Assembly (NCBI GenBank): GCA_035507035.1
Contig: DATJOJ010000044.1
Coordinates: 1-64,000, forward strand
Length of the DNA: 64,000 nucleotides
Source of the DNA: DATJOJ01 sp035507035
GTDB taxonomy: Bacteria; Acidobacteriota; Terriglobia; Terriglobales; Acidobacteriaceae
Direction of reading: 5' to 3'
A program made the position numbers and the translations under genes. A model generated the notes under the pieces. That model saw only the letters and a program-made list of their open reading frames with translations. It did no database searches and was not told where the DNA came from. Positions 63,059 through 64,000 of this stretch are shown piece by piece. Position 1 is the stretch's first letter; every line of letters begins with the position of its first letter.

Positions 63059-64000
63059 AGCACCTTCACCACGCCGATCTTGGTTCCCGAGCGATCGAAT
63101 GCGTGGCATGCGCAAGCCATGCATGGATCGAACGAGTGAACCGTCCGCAGAACTTCCAGCGGTTCCTCGGGGCGGGCCAGCGGCGTATGCAGCAACGAAG
63201 CCTCGTAGGGCCCGTGCGCGTTAGCTTGATCACGCGGGCTGGCATTCCATGTCGAGGGTACGACCGCCTGATAGTTCTTGATTTTTTCGTCTTTGATCAC
63301 CACCCAGTGAGAAAGCGTTCCGCGGGGAGCTTCGTGAGTTCCGACGCCTTCGACTTCATGGCTTGGCAACACTGGCTGGTTATAGACCGTGTAATCGCCC
63401 TTCGAGACATTTTCCACCAGCAATTGCCAGTGCTTCTGCGCCAGCTCGGCCAGCATGCAGGCGCGAATGGCGCGGGCGGCATGGCGTCCAAGCGTGGAGT
63501 GCAGCATGTCGGGCGTGACTTGGATCTTGCTGATGCCAGCGACTTTTTCAATCGCCAGGTTCGTGTACTTGCGTGTCAGTTCGTGACCTTGAGCGTAGCC
63601 AATCAGCACTTGCGCCAGCGGCCCGACCTGGGCGGGTTCGCTGTTGAATCGTGGCGCTTTCACCCAGGAGTATTTCCCATCTTCCGTCCACCCGGTGAAC
63701 TCCGGCTCGGTTTCTCCCTCCCACGGATGCAGCGGCCTATCGCCGCGATAGTAAGCGTGAATCACGTCCTCAGTGACAGCTTGCCGGAACATTGGGTCCG
63801 ACGCTGTCTGAAATCGCTTCACGCCCGCAATATCGCCATTGTGAATGTAGCCGCCGGGCAGATCATAGGCGGAGCCACGGCTGTCGAGAGGAAGATCGGG
63901 AACAGCGAGATAATTGCGAACTCCGCTGCCGATTTTGAACCACTCTGGATACATGGCGGCAACCGCGCAAACGTCGACGAAATAAACCTGCTGCACAAAT
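63055..64000 (-). CDS. [NiFe]-hydrogenase large subunit, C-terminal part (5' end outside window)
   Basis: The frame is open to the right edge, so only the C-terminal ~314 residues are visible. It contains FDPCMACACH near the end, whose two cysteines are the L2 ligands of the NiFe site, followed by AFDRSGTKIGVVKVL, the tail cut off by the maturation protease encoded next. Upstream are YTNLAIEKVAGISKIQVTPDM and PRGTLSHWVVIKDEKIKNYQAV, typical of group 1 large subunits. The L1 motif and small subunit are beyond the edge, so the exact hydrogenase group is not set. Confidence 0.92.
   Translation of the reverse strand, partial: FVQQVYFVDVCAVAAMYPEWFKIGSGVRNYLAVPDLPLDSRGSAYDLPGGYIHNGDIAGVKRFQTASDPMFRQAVTEDVIHAYYRGDRPLHPWEGETEPEFTGWTEDGKYSWVKAPRFNSEPAQVGPLAQVLIGYAQGHELTRKYTNLAIEKVAGISKIQVTPDMLHSTLGRHAARAIRACMLAELAQKHWQLLVENVSKGDYTVYNQPVLPSHEVEGVGTHEAPRGTLSHWVVIKDEKIKNYQAVVPSTWNASPRDQANAHGPYEASLLHTPLARPEEPLEVLRTVHSFDPCMACACHAFDRSGTKIGVVKVL

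Overview
The window looks like a chromosomal segment of a Gram-negative, GC-rich bacterium, most likely an Acidobacteriota (Terriglobia-like) member. This rests on overall gene content (ECF42 sigma factor with DGPF proteins, a VWFA-domain secreted protein of the acidobacterial type, many secreted beta-propeller and repeat proteins, an FtsI with a C-terminal PASTA domain) and on dispersed intergenic inverted repeats. It is inference, not a database result. No rRNA, tRNA, CRISPR array or insertion sequence was recognised. The DNA reads as core chromosome with small accessory patches.

Layout. 1-548: 3' end of ftsZ. 0.7-8.5 kb: a secreted PQQ-type propeller, then an ECF42 sigma factor followed by three DGPF/YciI proteins, a RibD/DHFR-like reductase and two paralogous secreted proteins of unknown function. 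Two near-identical promoter-like sites (TGTCGA, 16 bp, CGAC) lie in this module, and the pair DGPF + secreted protein is tandemly duplicated. 8.5-15.2 kb: ABC-F ATPase, beta-carbonic anhydrase, a secreted TPR protein and an AraC-VOC-VOC operon. 15.6-29.5 kb: the dcw cell-wall/division cluster (mraZ, rsmH, a 52-residue unlisted small gene, ftsL, ftsI, murE, murF, mraY, murD, ftsW, murG), which stops at murG and is followed by hisS. murC, murB, ftsQ and ftsA are not here, and ftsZ lies 15 kb upstream of mraZ. 29.5-37.8 kb: DUF1579, CPBP protease, uvrA, an STN-like secreted protein, a VWFA protein, a SYLF protein and tag. 37.9-40.6 kb: twin secreted propeller genes with near-identical ends. 40.8-50.6 kb: MFS transporter, TrmJ-like methyltransferase, MglA-like GTPase, MBL hydrolase, VOC protein, a secreted protein of seven 49-residue repeats, a single-domain Clp-like AAA+ ATPase, a LysM/DUF4015 glycosidase-like protein and ilvE. 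50.7-56 kb: two type II toxin-antitoxin pairs (Phd/PIN and RHH/PIN) around pilT, a STAS protein, recX and a Lys-rich repeat protein. 56-64 kb: alaS, a small protein, a SpoIIE/PP2C phosphatase, a Kelch protein, a hydrogenase maturation protease and the 3' end of a [NiFe]-hydrogenase large subunit.

How they work together. The dcw genes make meso-DAP peptidoglycan precursors (MurE has the DNPR motif) and the septal synthase. MraZ boxes immediately downstream of the mraZ -10 suggest the usual autoregulation. The ECF42 module looks self-contained: sigma factor, matching promoters and DGPF targets. The hydrogenase large subunit and its C-terminal protease overlap by GTGA and are presumably translated together.

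A recurrent signal across the window is a TANNNT-type -10 hexamer placed so that the predicted +1 falls on, or within about 3 nt of, the start codon, with no Shine-Dalgarno sequence. It appears at murE, murD, murG, tag, trmJ-like, both toxin-antitoxin operons, alaS and one hypothetical gene. This suggests that leaderless transcription is common in this organism.
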